Shown one piece after another: positions 7,830 through 16,212 of a DNA stretch of 64,000 bases; position 1 is the first letter of the stretch; every line of letters starts with the position of its first letter. Source of the DNA: Methylobacterium sp. (lineage in GTDB: Bacteria; Pseudomonadota; Alphaproteobacteria; Rhizobiales; Beijerinckiaceae); contig PNLY01000011.1 of the NCBI GenBank assembly GCA_013823325.1, positions 26,810-90,809 of the forward strand, read 5' to 3'. The translations under genes were made by a program, and so were the position numbers. The notes beneath the pieces were generated by a model. It was not told where the DNA came from and did no database searches. It saw only the letters and a program-made list of their open reading frames with translations.

Positions 7830-8060
7830 CTATGACGCGATCGTGAAGACGCCGTCCGGCGCGTCGGACTGCGCCGCGGCCGGCGGCGAACGCCTACCGT
7901 TCGACCAGTTCTCGCGTCGATGGGCCAGCTCGGCCAGCGCCGAATCATGGTCGAAACCCTCGCGCAGAAGTTGTTCGAGCTCCCAGAATGGCGGAAGATC
8001 ACGCGCCAGCTTGGGAGTGGGGAAGATCTGCACCGGGATGGTCCGTCCTTGCTTTTGCAT
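7830..8060 (-). CDS. Small hypothetical protein, 76 aa, probably EcfG-controlled
   Basis: Unknown family. The centre (PFWELEQLLREGFDHDSALA) looks like amphipathic helix, and the C-terminus is polar and alanine-rich. I use the ATG at 8060; a GTG four codons upstream (8072) is an alternative, and neither has a strong ribosome binding site. The main support is an exact EcfG-type promoter at 8088-8112 on the same strand, giving a leader of about 20 bases. It converges on the extensin-like gene with a 13-base gap. Base composition is like the neighbours. Confidence 0.5.
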   Translation of the reverse strand: MQKQGRTIPVQIFPTPKLARDLPPFWELEQLLREGFDHDSALAELAHRRENWSNGRRSPPAAAQSDAPDGVFTIAS

Positions 8061-8087
8061 TCGCGCGTCCACTGGTCAGTTCCCGTC

Positions 8088-8112
8088 AACGCAAGCACCG
8101 GATTGAGGTTCC
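8088..8112 (-). promoter_or_regulatory. EcfG-type promoter for the 76-aa gene
   Basis: On the minus strand GGAAC (8112-8108), 16 bases, CGTT (8091-8088). On the opposite strand GGAAC-N16-CGCT at 8123-8147 faces the DUF992 gene but misses the -10 by one base. Confidence 0.75.
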
Positions 8113-8228
8113 GGATTATTTAGGAACTATGGAGTGATTGCGGCGCTTTGGTGCGGTTTCGAGGCGGGAGCCGATTTGGAGAAGCCGGCTGCGAGTCGCT
8201 GCGGCGGGTAGGGCGCAGGAGAAACTGA

Positions 8229-8690
8229 ATGACACGTCTGATCGCAATGCTTGCCCTGGCCGCCGGCGCGAGCCTGTCCGCAGCTCCGGCTCTGGCGCAG
8301 AGCGGTGCGCCGGCCGGGCGCCTGACCTGCACGATCGGGGCCGGCCTCGCCCAGGCCGTCGCCACGCAGAAGCCGCTCGATTGCCGGTTCCGGCCTCGGC
8401 GTGGGCCGCTGCAGACCTATACCGGGGTGATTCGCGGGTTCGGCCTCGACGCCAAGATGGTCGGGCGCAGCCTGCTCGCCTGGCGGGTCTACGGCCCATA
8501 CGCGCGCTCTCCCCTGGGCGTCCTCTCCGGCCCCTATGCCCGCAAGCCGGGCGAAGTCGCGCTGACCGGCAGCCATGACGGCGATGTCCGGCTGGTGCCG
8601 CGGGCCCTCCCCATCCAGCGCGGCGCCAATGTCGCCCTCGGCGTCACCGCCTTCGAGCTCAGCCTCGTCCGCTCGCCACGGCGACGCTGA
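8229..8690 (+). CDS. DUF992 family exported protein
   Basis: A 153-residue protein with a clear signal peptide (MTRLIAMLALAAGASLSAAP, likely cleaved after ALA at about residue 23). The mature part starts with RLTCTIGAGLAQAVATQKPLDC, the DUF992 signature with two Cys that may pair, followed by YTGVIRGFGLDAK. The family is common and uncharacterised in Rhizobiales and is periplasmic. It stands alone between two divergent units. A near-match EcfG promoter at 8123-8147 may drive it, but the -10 reads CGCT instead of CGTT. Confidence 0.78.
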   Translation: MTRLIAMLALAAGASLSAAPALAQSGAPAGRLTCTIGAGLAQAVATQKPLDCRFRPRRGPLQTYTGVIRGFGLDAKMVGRSLLAWRVYGPYARSPLGVLSGPYARKPGEVALTGSHDGDVRLVPRALPIQRGANVALGVTAFELSLVRSPRRR

Positions 8691-8774
8691 GCTGGATACT
8701 TACGTTTTCCTAACCATACCCAGCCAATTTGAGTTGAATTTGAAGGGTTCGAGGCGGACAATCCGGCTCAGAAC

Positions 8775-8800
8775 GGAACAAGGCCGACCAAGCAGGCGTT
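8775..8800 (+). promoter_or_regulatory. EcfG-type promoter before the receiver gene
   Basis: GGAAC (8775-8779), 17 bases, CGTT (8797-8800). It directs transcription into the single-domain response regulator, with a leader of roughly 35-60 bases depending on the start codon. Confidence 0.78.
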
Positions 8801-8866
8801 CATGAAGCTCACAAGCAGGCAACAGCTTGGGGTGTAGTCGTGAAGTTGGAAGGTGATCTGGGTCTC

Positions 8867-9226
8867 ATGGCCGGTATTCGGGTCCTCATCGTCGAGGACG
8901 ACCCCTTCATCGCGATGGATATCGAGAGTGCCCTGAGCGAAGAGCTCGGTGGCAACGCCGAGTTGATCGTGGTCGAATCGGTGTCCCAGGCGCGACGCGC
9001 CGCCGATCAGCCGCTCGACTGCGCTTTGCTCGATATCGACGTCGTCGGCGGCAAGACCTTCGCCGTCGCGGCCAGCCTGCGCGCCAAGGGCACGCCGCTG
9101 GCGTTTGTCTCGGGATCTGCGCCGAGCGAGGTTCCGCCCGAACTGCGCGACGTGCGCTTCGTGCGCAAGCCGTTCTCGGCCGACGAGCTCGGCCGCTTCG
9201 TCTCCAAGGCCGTGAACAAGGGCTGA
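8867..9226 (+). CDS. Single-domain response regulator (receiver only)
   Basis: A 119-residue receiver without an output domain. The acidic residues are in VEDDPF (10-12), the phospho-acceptor is D56 in CALLDIDVVGG and the conserved Lys is K101 in VRKPFS. The ATG at 8867 gives a canonical N-terminus (MAGIRVLIVEDD); a GTG at 8840 would add nine residues. It ends six bases from the convergent CHASE3 kinase gene, its likely partner. Lone receivers often act as phosphate sinks or shuttles for HisKA_2 kinases; with an EcfG promoter this one could give feedback on stress signalling (inference). Confidence 0.88.
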   Translation: MAGIRVLIVEDDPFIAMDIESALSEELGGNAELIVVESVSQARRAADQPLDCALLDIDVVGGKTFAVAASLRAKGTPLAFVSGSAPSEVPPELRDVRFVRKPFSADELGRFVSKAVNKG

Positions 9227-9232
9227 GGGCTA

Positions 9233-10621
9233 CTATTCGGCCGCTTCTTCCTCTGCCGGCTGCTCTCGTTTCGGGAAGGTGACGGCGACGCGGGTGCCGG
9301 GCCGCGCAGCGCCGGCCGACAGCGGCGCAATCTCCATATCGGCTCGCATGCTGCGCAGCAGCGCATTGATCACCGATTTGCCGAGCCCCGCCGTCTGCTG
9401 GTCCTCCGGCATGCCGATGCCATCATCTTCGACGGAGAGAACGAGATTCTCCTCGGGCGTGCGTGCCAGCCGGATCGTGATCTTGCCGGCGGCACCGTCT
9501 GGAAAGGCATGCTTGATCGCGTTGGTCACCAGCTCGTTGATGACGACGACAAAGGAGACGGCGTCGCGGCCGGGCAGGCGGATCGCGTCCATCGCCAGTC
9601 CGATCTCGATCGGCTTGCCTTCCGCCGCCTTGCCGATCTCGGCCAGCAGGTCCTCCAGATAGGGCCGGGCCTCGATCTCGTCCGCCTCGATGTCGAGCCG
9701 CAGGCGGCGCTGCCCCGCGGCGATCGCCTGGATGCGCGATTGCGCCTGGGCCAGCGCCTGCTTCACGGCAGGCTCGCGCGTCTGCCGGCTCTGGACGTTG
9801 AGCAGCGCCGAGACCATCGCCAAATTGTTGCCGACGCGATGGTTGACGTCGCGCAGCAGCGCCTCGATGCGCAGCCGCTCATTCTCGAGCTGGCGCGTGC
9901 GCTCGCCGACCTTGCGCTCCAGCTCGGCATTCGAACTCGACAGCGTGACGGCGCGTCGATGCCGCACCCGCAATTGCAGCCAGGCGGCGAAGCAGAGACC
10001 TGCGAGCGCGACCAGGATGCCGGCGCTGGCCAGGACACGGCGACGGGCCTCGCGACGGGTGCTGGCGGTGAGGCGGTGATTCTCCTCGAGCTGGATTTCG
10101 CCGACGATGTCGCGCAGCTCCTGGGTGAGGCGATTGCCGGCGCCGCGGCTCACCAGGGCAGTTGCTTCGCTGCGCTTGCCGGTGCGCATCAGCCCGACGG
10201 TCTCGGTCATCTCGGCGAGCTTGCGTGTGGTGACGGCGCGGGCCCGCTTCACCCGTTCGGTCTGGGTCGAACTGTAGGCGACGAGGCGTTCGATCTCATC
10301 CAGGCTCGGCAGCAACTTGGTATGGCTGTCGTTGTAGGGCTCGAGGTATTGCTCGTCGCCAGTGAGCAGGAAGCCGCGCTGCCCCGTCTCGGTATCGAGG
10401 ACGTTGCTGAGGAAGCGTTCGCTGCGTTCACGGATGTCGATCGAGCGCGAGACCAGCTTCGAGGCCTCGTCGGCCTGGACGTTGATCCAGCCGGCGATCA
10501 GGACGGCGGCAGCGACCACGAGGATCGCGATCGCAGCCGAGGATGCGGTGTAGCGGCGCGTACCGAGCAAGGGCAGTCCCGGCGAGAGCCAGCGTGGACG
10601 GAGCTTCAGCTGGGCATTCAT
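9233..10621 (-). CDS. CHASE3-domain sensor histidine kinase, HisKA_2 type
   Basis: A 462-residue inner-membrane kinase. It has a helix at about 29-48, a CHASE3 periplasmic domain (about 50-190, with the typical DTETGQRGFLLTGDEQYL), a second helix at about 197-216, a HisKA_2 domain with phospho-His H261 in DVNHRVGNNLAM, and an intact ATPase domain with N-box NELVTNAIKHAF and VEDDGIGMP. Unlike the kinase beside ecfG, all catalytic motifs are present, so it is a good candidate to phosphorylate the convergent receiver and perhaps PhyR. The signal sensed by CHASE3 domains is generally unknown. Confidence 0.9.
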   Translation of the reverse strand: MNAQLKLRPRWLSPGLPLLGTRRYTASSAAIAILVVAAAVLIAGWINVQADEASKLVSRSIDIRERSERFLSNVLDTETGQRGFLLTGDEQYLEPYNDSHTKLLPSLDEIERLVAYSSTQTERVKRARAVTTRKLAEMTETVGLMRTGKRSEATALVSRGAGNRLTQELRDIVGEIQLEENHRLTASTRREARRRVLASAGILVALAGLCFAAWLQLRVRHRRAVTLSSSNAELERKVGERTRQLENERLRIEALLRDVNHRVGNNLAMVSALLNVQSRQTREPAVKQALAQAQSRIQAIAAGQRRLRLDIEADEIEARPYLEDLLAEIGKAAEGKPIEIGLAMDAIRLPGRDAVSFVVVINELVTNAIKHAFPDGAAGKITIRLARTPEENLVLSVEDDGIGMPEDQQTAGLGKSVINALLRSMRADMEIAPLSAGAARPGTRVAVTFPKREQPAEEEAAE

Positions 10622-10721
10622 TGCCGCCTTGAATAGACGCTGAAATCCGATCGCCCAAGGTAAAAAGACACGTTACCGCGAACCGGCTGCGGAAAGACCG
10701 CCGGCTCAGGGCGAATTCGAC

Positions 10722-11141
10722 CTAGGTTTCAGCGTCGTCGTCGCCTTGCGCGAATTGCCGTCCGAGGATGAGGCCGAGAAGCACCACGCCGCCGACCAAT
10801 CCGGCGCGCCAGCCGAGCTTGCGGTTGCCGACCAGCGATGCCGCGATCGGCGCTGCCGCCACCGCGGCGGCGAGGCGCCGGTTCGGGCGCGGCCGGCTCT
10901 TCACATAGAGCGCGATGCCGAGCATCAGCAGTGACGCGAACAGCAGTCCCCCGGCGATCGACAGGCTGGCGGTGATCGCACCGTAATGCAGCGTCAGCAC
11001 CGTATGCAGCGCATTCAGCGCATAGCCCACGGCGCCGGCCGCCAGCACGCCGGCCAGCATATAGAGCGCGACGACCGTGACGTTGCGGCGCACGACGCCG
11101 CCGACCTCGCGCGTGACCAGACCGGTCAGCCCCCCCAGCAT
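10722..11141 (-). CDS. Phage-holin-like family membrane protein
   Basis: A 139-residue protein with two strong hydrophobic segments near residues 23-45 and 55-80 and a third near 112-130, ending in an acidic tail (GDDDAET). It resembles the holin-superfamily proteins found beside DUF883 genes in proteobacteria; despite the name these are usually cellular. It starts two bases after the DUF883-like stop, so the genes are translationally coupled and share the EcfG-type promoter at 11567-11591. A role in membrane stability under stress is plausible but not shown. Confidence 0.72.
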   Translation of the reverse strand: MLGGLTGLVTREVGGVVRRNVTVVALYMLAGVLAAGAVGYALNALHTVLTLHYGAITASLSIAGGLLFASLLMLGIALYVKSRPRPNRRLAAAVAAAPIAASLVGNRKLGWRAGLVGGVVLLGLILGRQFAQGDDDAET

Positions 11142-11143
11142 GG

Positions 11144-11506
11144 TCAGCGCGCCGACAGGAAGCCGACGAACAGCCCGACCGCGGCTGCCAGGCCGAGCGC
11201 CCGCAGGGGCCGCTCGCGGATCTCGCGGATTATCAGCTCTTCCAGGTCGCCGGCCTGCTCGCGCGCGATCTCTACCATTCGGTCGGTGTCGACGCCGACC
11301 GATTTCAGCTTCTCGCTGACCGTCGCGGCGAGGTCCTCGGCGCCGCGCGCCACGCTGGCCTCGATCTCGTCCGCCTCGTCCTTGACGCGGCGGCCGGCGC
11401 GGCGCGCGCGCTCGGCGGTGTCCGAGGCGGCCTCAGCGACTTCGTCCTTGGCGCGTTTGACCGAGGCCGCGGCCTGTCGCTTTGCGGTGGAACTGGTTGC
11501 GGCCAT
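11144..11506 (-). CDS. DUF883-like (ElaB/YqjD) membrane-anchored protein
   Basis: A 120-residue protein whose body is a long Ala/Glu/Arg-rich helical stretch (about 5-85), followed by the C-terminal anchor RPLRALGLAAAVGLFVGFL, the layout of ElaB/YqjD. Those proteins are stationary-phase, membrane-anchored and ribosome-associated in E. coli. The ATG at 11506 follows AAAGGAGG at ideal spacing; an in-frame extension to 11554 lacks a site. It is first in a two-gene operon behind an exact EcfG-type promoter, which fits a stationary-phase or stress role. Confidence 0.8.
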   Translation of the reverse strand: MAATSSTAKRQAAASVKRAKDEVAEAASDTAERARRAGRRVKDEADEIEASVARGAEDLAATVSEKLKSVGVDTDRMVEIAREQAGDLEELIIREIRERPLRALGLAAAVGLFVGFLSAR

Positions 11507-11566
11507 CAAACGCCTCCTTTGTACCGGCAATGAACGATGCCATGCCGAACGCATGGCGCAAAGCTC

Positions 11567-11591
11567 AACGCCTCAACCAGGCGAGGGTTCC
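11567..11591 (-). promoter_or_regulatory. EcfG-type promoter of the DUF883-like/holin-like operon
   Basis: On the minus strand GGAAC (11591-11587), 16 bases, CGTT (11570-11567), about 60 bases before the ATG of the DUF883-like gene. The site lies in the short gap after polA. Confidence 0.8.
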
Positions 11592-11602
11592 CGGCCGTAA
11601 GG

Positions 11603-14600
11603 TTAGTGCGCCTCGTCCCAGTTGTCGGCTGCGCGCGCGTCGACGACGAGCGGCACCTTGAGCTGCACTGCCGGCTGCGGCGCCTCGACCATGACCTTGC
11701 GGATCACCGGCAGGGCCGCCTCGACCTGGCCCTCCGGCACCTCGAAGACCAACTCGTCATGCACCTGCAGCAGCATGCGCGCATCGAGCTTGGCGGTGGC
11801 GAGCGCATCCTCCATGCGGATCATCGCCCGGCGGATGATGTCCGAGGCCGAGCCCTGGATCGGCGCGTTGATCGCCTGGCGCTCGACGAAGGCGCGCTCG
11901 GACGGATTCTTCGAGGCGACCGCCGGGAAATGGCAGACGCGGCCGAAGATCGTCTCGACCGCGCCCTTGGCGCGCACGGTGGTGCGGGCCTGGTCCATAT
12001 AGTCGCGGATGCCGGGGAAGCGCTCGAAATACTTGCGGATATAGGCGCTGGCCTCCTCGCGGGAGATGCCGAGCTGATTGGCGAGGCCGAAGGCCGAAAT
12101 CCCGTAGATGATGCCGAAATTGATCGCCTTGGCGCGCCGGCGCACCTCGCTCGGCATGCCCTGGACCGGCACGCCGAACATCTCGGAGGCCGTCATCGCA
12201 TGGATGTCGACGCCATCGGCGAAGGCCTGCCTGAGCTGCGGAATGTCGGCCATGTGGGCGAGGATGCGCAGCTCGATCTGGCTATAGTCGGCCGAGACCA
12301 GCTTGTGGCCCTTCTCGGCGACGAAGGCGGTCCTGATCTTGCGGCCGGCCTCGGTGCGGATCGGGATGTTCTGCAGGTTCGGCTCGGAGGAGGAGAGCCG
12401 GCCCGTGGTGGTCGCAGCCAGGGCGTAGGACGTATGGACCCGGTGGGTTTGCGGGTTCACGTAAGTGGGCAGCGAGTCGGTATAGGTCGATTTCAGCTTG
12501 GCGAGCTGGCGCCAGTCGAGGATGCGCGCCGGCAGTTCGTTGCCCTGTTCGGCAAGGTCCTCGAGCACGCCGGCGCCGGTCGCCCATTGCCCGGTCGCGG
12601 TCTTCTTGGCGCCGGGCAGGCCCATCTTGCCGAACAGGATGTCGCCGAGCTGCTTGGGGCTGCCGATTGTGAATTTCTCGCCGGCGAGCGTATGGATCTC
12701 GTCCTCCAGCCGCGCCAGCGACTGGGCGAACTCGCCTGACAGTCGCGACAGGATCTGCCGGTCGATCGCGATGCCGCGCCGCTCCATCCTGACCAGCACC
12801 GGCACGAGCGGGCGCTCCATCGTCTCGTAGACCGTGGTCTTGCGCTCGGAAACGAGGCGCGGCTTCAGCGCCAGCCAGAGCCTGAGCGTGACGTCTGCAT
12901 CCTCGGCGGCATAGGCGGTCGCCTTGTCGAGCGGCACCTTGTCGAAGGTGACCTGGCTCTTGCCGGTGCCGGCGACCTCCGAATAGGCGATCGGCTTGTG
13001 GCCGAGATGCAGCTCGGAGAGCCGGTCCATGCCCTGCCCGCCATTGCCGGCATCGAGCGCATAGGAGATCAGCATGGTGTCGTCGATCGGGCCGACCTCG
13101 ACGCCATGCCGATTGAACACGGCTATGTCGTATTTGAGGTTCTGCCCGATCTTGAGCACGCCGGGATCGGCGAGCAGCGGCTTCAGCTCGGTCAGCGCCT
13201 GGTCGAGCGGGATCTGGCCTTCGAGCAGGCCTGAATCGAACAACCCGTCGCCGGCGCGGTGCTGCAGTGGGATATAGCAGGCCTTGCCCGGCGCGACCGC
13301 GAGCGAGATGCCGATCAGGTCGGCCTGCATCACGTCGAGCGAATTGGTCTCGGTGTCGAGCGCGACCTGGCCGGCCTCATAGGCCCAGCCGATCCAGCGC
13401 GAGAGGTCGGCGACCGTACGGACGCATTCGTAAGCGGAATGGTCGATCTTGGCCGTGATCGCCGCATCCTTGCGTGCTGCGGCGAGATCGGCCGGGCGCA
13501 TCCAGCCATCGGCGGCGGGGGCAGCCTTGCCCTCGACCGTCGCGGCGGCCACCACGGTCGTGCCGCCATCTGTCGCGACCGCCACGGCCGCTCCAACGAC
13601 CGGCGTGTCCGTCTCGGCATAGAGCGCCTTGAGCTCGGCGGCGCGGGCGCCGCCCGGGGCGAGGTCGGGATCGGCATCGATCGCGCCGACATCGGCCTCA
13701 TAGGCCTCGGCCGCGCGCTTGGTGATGGTGGTGAACTCCATCGCCTTGAGGAAGGCGATCAGCTTGGCTGGATCGGGCTGGTTCAGCGTCAGTTCGCCGA
13801 CAGGCGTCTCGACCGGCACGTCCTCGACCAGCGTGACGAGCTTGTGCGAGATGCGGACCTTCTCGACCACCTCGGGGTTGGTCAGCGTCTCCCGGCGCTT
13901 GGGCTGCTTGATCTCGCCGGCGCGCTTCAGCAGCGTTTCGAGGTCGCCATACTCGCCGATCAGCTGCGCCGCCGTCTTGATGCCGATGCCGGGCGCGCCC
14001 GGGACATTGTCGGTGGCGTCGCCGGCGAGCGCCTGGACGTCGGTGACCTTGTCGGGCGTGACGCCGAAATATTCGACCACCTCGGGCTCGCCGATGCGCC
14101 GCTCCGGCCTGAAGCCGGCGCCCTTCTTGGCATCGCCGGAGGCCGGGTCGTACATGGCGACGCCCGGCCGCACGAGCTGCATCAGGTCCTTGTCGGCCGA
14201 GACGATCAGCACGTCGGCGCCGGCCTCGCGTGCCTGCCTGGCATAGGTCGCGATCAGGTCGTCGGCCTCGTAGATGTCCTGCTCGACCGGGATCAGACCG
14301 AAGGCACGCACCGCATCGCGCATCAGCGGGAATTGCGGGATCAGGTCCGGCGGCGGATCGGAGCGGTTGCCCTTGTAGGCCGGGTAGATCTCCTTGCGGA
14401 AGGAGTTCTCACTCTTGTCGAAGACGATGGCGAGATGGGTCGGCTTCACCCCGAGCACGCCCTCGCGCACGAACTGGAACAGCTTCGTCGCGAACAATCG
14501 GACCGCGCCGGAGGGCAGCCCGTCCGAGCGGGCATTGTATTTCCGGTCCTGGTTGATCGACTGGAAATAGGCGCGGAAGATGAAGTTCGAGCCATCGACC

Positions 14601-14647
14601 AGGAAGAGGTGGTCGCCGGGCTTGAGCTGTGAGCTGTCGTTCGTCAT
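11603..14647 (-). CDS. polA: DNA polymerase I
   Basis: A 1,014-residue three-domain repair polymerase. The N-terminal 5'-3' exonuclease starts with [14 protein letters not shown] and carries [10 protein letters not shown] and [13 protein letters not shown]. The middle 3'-5' exonuclease keeps its metal ligands in [10 protein letters not shown], so proofreading is probably active. The polymerase has [15 protein letters not shown] (motif A), [14 protein letters not shown] (motif B) and [13 protein letters not shown] (motif C). It removes RNA primers and fills repair gaps. The ATG at 14647 (MTNDSS) is preferred over an upstream in-frame start. The gene is transcribed alone. Confidence 0.96.
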   Translation of the reverse strand: MTNDSSQLKPGDHLFLVDGSNFIFRAYFQSINQDRKYNARSDGLPSGAVRLFATKLFQFVREGVLGVKPTHLAIVFDKSENSFRKEIYPAYKGNRSDPPPDLIPQFPLMRDAVRAFGLIPVEQDIYEADDLIATYARQAREAGADVLIVSADKDLMQLVRPGVAMYDPASGDAKKGAGFRPERRIGEPEVVEYFGVTPDKVTDVQALAGDATDNVPGAPGIGIKTAAQLIGEYGDLETLLKRAGEIKQPKRRETLTNPEVVEKVRISHKLVTLVEDVPVETPVGELTLNQPDPAKLIAFLKAMEFTTITKRAAEAYEADVGAIDADPDLAPGGARAAELKALYAETDTPVVGAAVAVATDGGTTVVAAATVEGKAAPAADGWMRPADLAAARKDAAITAKIDHSAYECVRTVADLSRWIGWAYEAGQVALDTETNSLDVMQADLIGISLAVAPGKACYIPLQHRAGDGLFDSGLLEGQIPLDQALTELKPLLADPGVLKIGQNLKYDIAVFNRHGVEVGPIDDTMLISYALDAGNGGQGMDRLSELHLGHKPIAYSEVAGTGKSQVTFDKVPLDKATAYAAEDADVTLRLWLALKPRLVSERKTTVYETMERPLVPVLVRMERRGIAIDRQILSRLSGEFAQSLARLEDEIHTLAGEKFTIGSPKQLGDILFGKMGLPGAKKTATGQWATGAGVLEDLAEQGNELPARILDWRQLAKLKSTYTDSLPTYVNPQTHRVHTSYALAATTTGRLSSSEPNLQNIPIRTEAGRKIRTAFVAEKGHKLVSADYSQIELRILAHMADIPQLRQAFADGVDIHAMTASEMFGVPVQGMPSEVRRRAKAINFGIIYGISAFGLANQLGISREEASAYIRKYFERFPGIRDYMDQARTTVRAKGAVETIFGRVCHFPAVASKNPSERAFVERQAINAPIQGSASDIIRRAMIRMEDALATAKLDARMLLQVHDELVFEVPEGQVEAALPVIRKVMVEAPQPAVQLKVPLVVDARAADNWDEAH

Positions 14648-14728
14648 GGCCGGGACCATAGGGCTGCGCGCCGGGATGGTCTATTGTGCAAGCAGCAGTG
14701 CCCGCAAGAAGCTGTCAGGAGGAAATCG

Positions 14729-15394
14729 ATGAACGCCTATGTCACCATGCCGCTCGCCTTCCAGGGCCTGCCCGAGGAGGAGATGAAGGCACAGGCGCTC
14801 AAGTTCCTGGAGACGATGAGGACGCGCCGCACGGTGCGCGATTATTCCGACAGGCCGGTGCCGCGCGAGGTGATCGAGGCGGCCGTCGCGACCGCCGGCA
14901 CGGCGCCCTCCGGCGCCAACCAGCAGCCCTGGACCTTCGTCTGCATTTCCGATCCCGAGCTCAAGACAAAGATTCGCGAGGGGGCGGAGGAAGAAGAGCG
15001 TGAATTCTATGCCGGCCGCGCCGGTGAGGAATGGCTCGGTGCGCTCGCCCATCTCGGCACCGACGAGCACAAGCCCTTCCTCGACACCGCGCCCTGGCTG
15101 ATCGCGATCTTCGCCCAGCGCTGGGGCTATGACGCCGATGGCCGCAAGGTGAAGCACTACTATGTGCCGGAATCGGTCGGCATCGCCGCCGGCTTCCTGA
15201 TCGCCTCGCTGCATCAGGCCGGCCTGGCGACGCTGACGCATACGCCGGCGCCGATGAACTTCCTCAACCAGCTCTGCGGCCGGCCCGACAATGAGAAGGC
15301 GCTGATTCTGCTGGTCGTCGGCTATCCCGCGGAGGGCTGCGTCGTCCCGGCGATCGGCAAGAAGCCGCTGGAGGAGATCGCTAGTTTCCTCTGA
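14729..15394 (+). CDS. Nitroreductase family flavoprotein
   Basis: A 221-residue FMN-dependent NAD(P)H oxidoreductase of the nitroreductase fold. Visible FMN-site features are [13 protein letters not shown] near the N-terminus and [13 protein letters not shown], with a C-terminal GYPAEGC stretch. The ATG at 14729 has AGGAGG close upstream and gives a typical length. Physiological substrates of such proteins are often unknown: quinones, nitro compounds, or in some branches iodotyrosine-like halides. It diverges from polA and is not obviously operonic with the nucleotidyltransferase that follows. Confidence 0.88.
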   Translation: MNAYVTMPLAFQGLPEEEMKAQALKFLETMRTRRTVRDYSDRPVPREVIEAAVATAGTAPSGANQQPWTFVCISDPELKTKIREGAEEEEREFYAGRAGEEWLGALAHLGTDEHKPFLDTAPWLIAIFAQRWGYDADGRKVKHYYVPESVGIAAGFLIASLHQAGLATLTHTPAPMNFLNQLCGRPDNEKALILLVVGYPAEGCVVPAIGKKPLEEIASFL

Positions 15395-15471
15395 GCTGTT
15401 GCCGCACTTGAGCAATCGCGCCGGCCATGGCTGATGTAGCAGTCTTGGCCGGCGGGAGATTCGTTCACGTC

Positions 15472-16206
15472 ATGCAGACCAGTTCGCCGCCGATCCGCCG
15501 GGCCATGGTGCTCGCCGCTGGGCTTGGCAAGCGCATGCGCCCGATCACCGATACGCTGCCGAAGCCGCTGGTGGCGATCGCCGGCAAGACCATGCTCGAC
15601 CATGCGCTCGACCGTCTGGCCGAGGCGGGGGTCGAGGAGGCCGTGGTCAATGTCCACTATCTCGCCGAGCAGATCGAGGCGCGCGTCGCCGGGCGCACGC
15701 GCCCGAAGATCGCCATCTCCGACGAGCGCGACGTCCTGCTCGAAACCGGCGGTGGCGTGAAGAAGGCGCTGCCGCTGCTCGGAGCGGAGCCCTTCTTCCA
15801 CGTCAATTCCGACTCGCTCTGGAGCGAAACCGGCGCATCGAATCTCGCCGCCATGGCAGCCGCCTGGGATGCGGAGCGCATGGACATGCTGCTGCTGCTT
15901 GCCGAGCGCGAGAGCAGTGTCGGCTTCGATGGCGCCGGCGATTTCTTCCGCGACGAGGCCGGCATGCTGGCAAGGCGTGGAAAAGCAGCTGTTGCACCTT
16001 ACGTCTATGCCGGCGTCGCGATCATCAAGCCCGAGCTTTTCGCCGATACGCCGGAGGGGCCTTTCTCGCTCAACCTGCTGTTCGATCGCTGCATCGCCAG
16101 GGGAACCCTCTTCGGTCACCTGCTCGACGGGCGCTGGCTCCATGTCGGCACGCCCGAGGCGATCCCGCTGGCGGAGCAGGCCTACGCCGCACACCAGGGC
16201 GGGTGA
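15472..16206 (+). CDS. Sugar-phosphate nucleotidyltransferase (MurU-like)
   Basis: A 244-residue nucleotidyltransferase with the signature AMVLAAGLGKRMRPITDTLPKPL, the nucleotide-binding loop with catalytic Arg and Lys, and a metal-site Asp in FHVNSDSLW. Relatives include MurU, which makes UDP-MurNAc in cell-wall recycling together with the kinase AmgK. In many Rhizobiales a phosphotransferase and tsaE precede it and addB follows; here addB follows after six bases but the phosphotransferase is not adjacent. The start is uncertain: the ATG at 15472 fits the family, but an in-frame ATG at 15427 exists and neither has a good ribosome binding site. Confidence 0.85.
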   Translation: MQTSSPPIRRAMVLAAGLGKRMRPITDTLPKPLVAIAGKTMLDHALDRLAEAGVEEAVVNVHYLAEQIEARVAGRTRPKIAISDERDVLLETGGGVKKALPLLGAEPFFHVNSDSLWSETGASNLAAMAAAWDAERMDMLLLLAERESSVGFDGAGDFFRDEAGMLARRGKAAVAPYVYAGVAIIKPELFADTPEGPFSLNLLFDRCIARGTLFGHLLDGRWLHVGTPEAIPLAEQAYAAHQGG

Positions 16207-16212
16207 GCCGCG

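Noticed and set aside
8123-8147. GGAAC-N16-CGCT before the DUF992 gene as an EcfG promoter
   Set aside because: One mismatch in the -10 box; kept as a near match only.
9509-10636. A 375-codon plus-strand frame opposite the CHASE3 kinase gene
   Set aside because: Antisense shadow; the kinase has all family motifs.
10722-11141. Holin-like gene as evidence of a prophage
   Set aside because: It is paired with a DUF883-like gene under an EcfG-type promoter, and no other phage gene is present.
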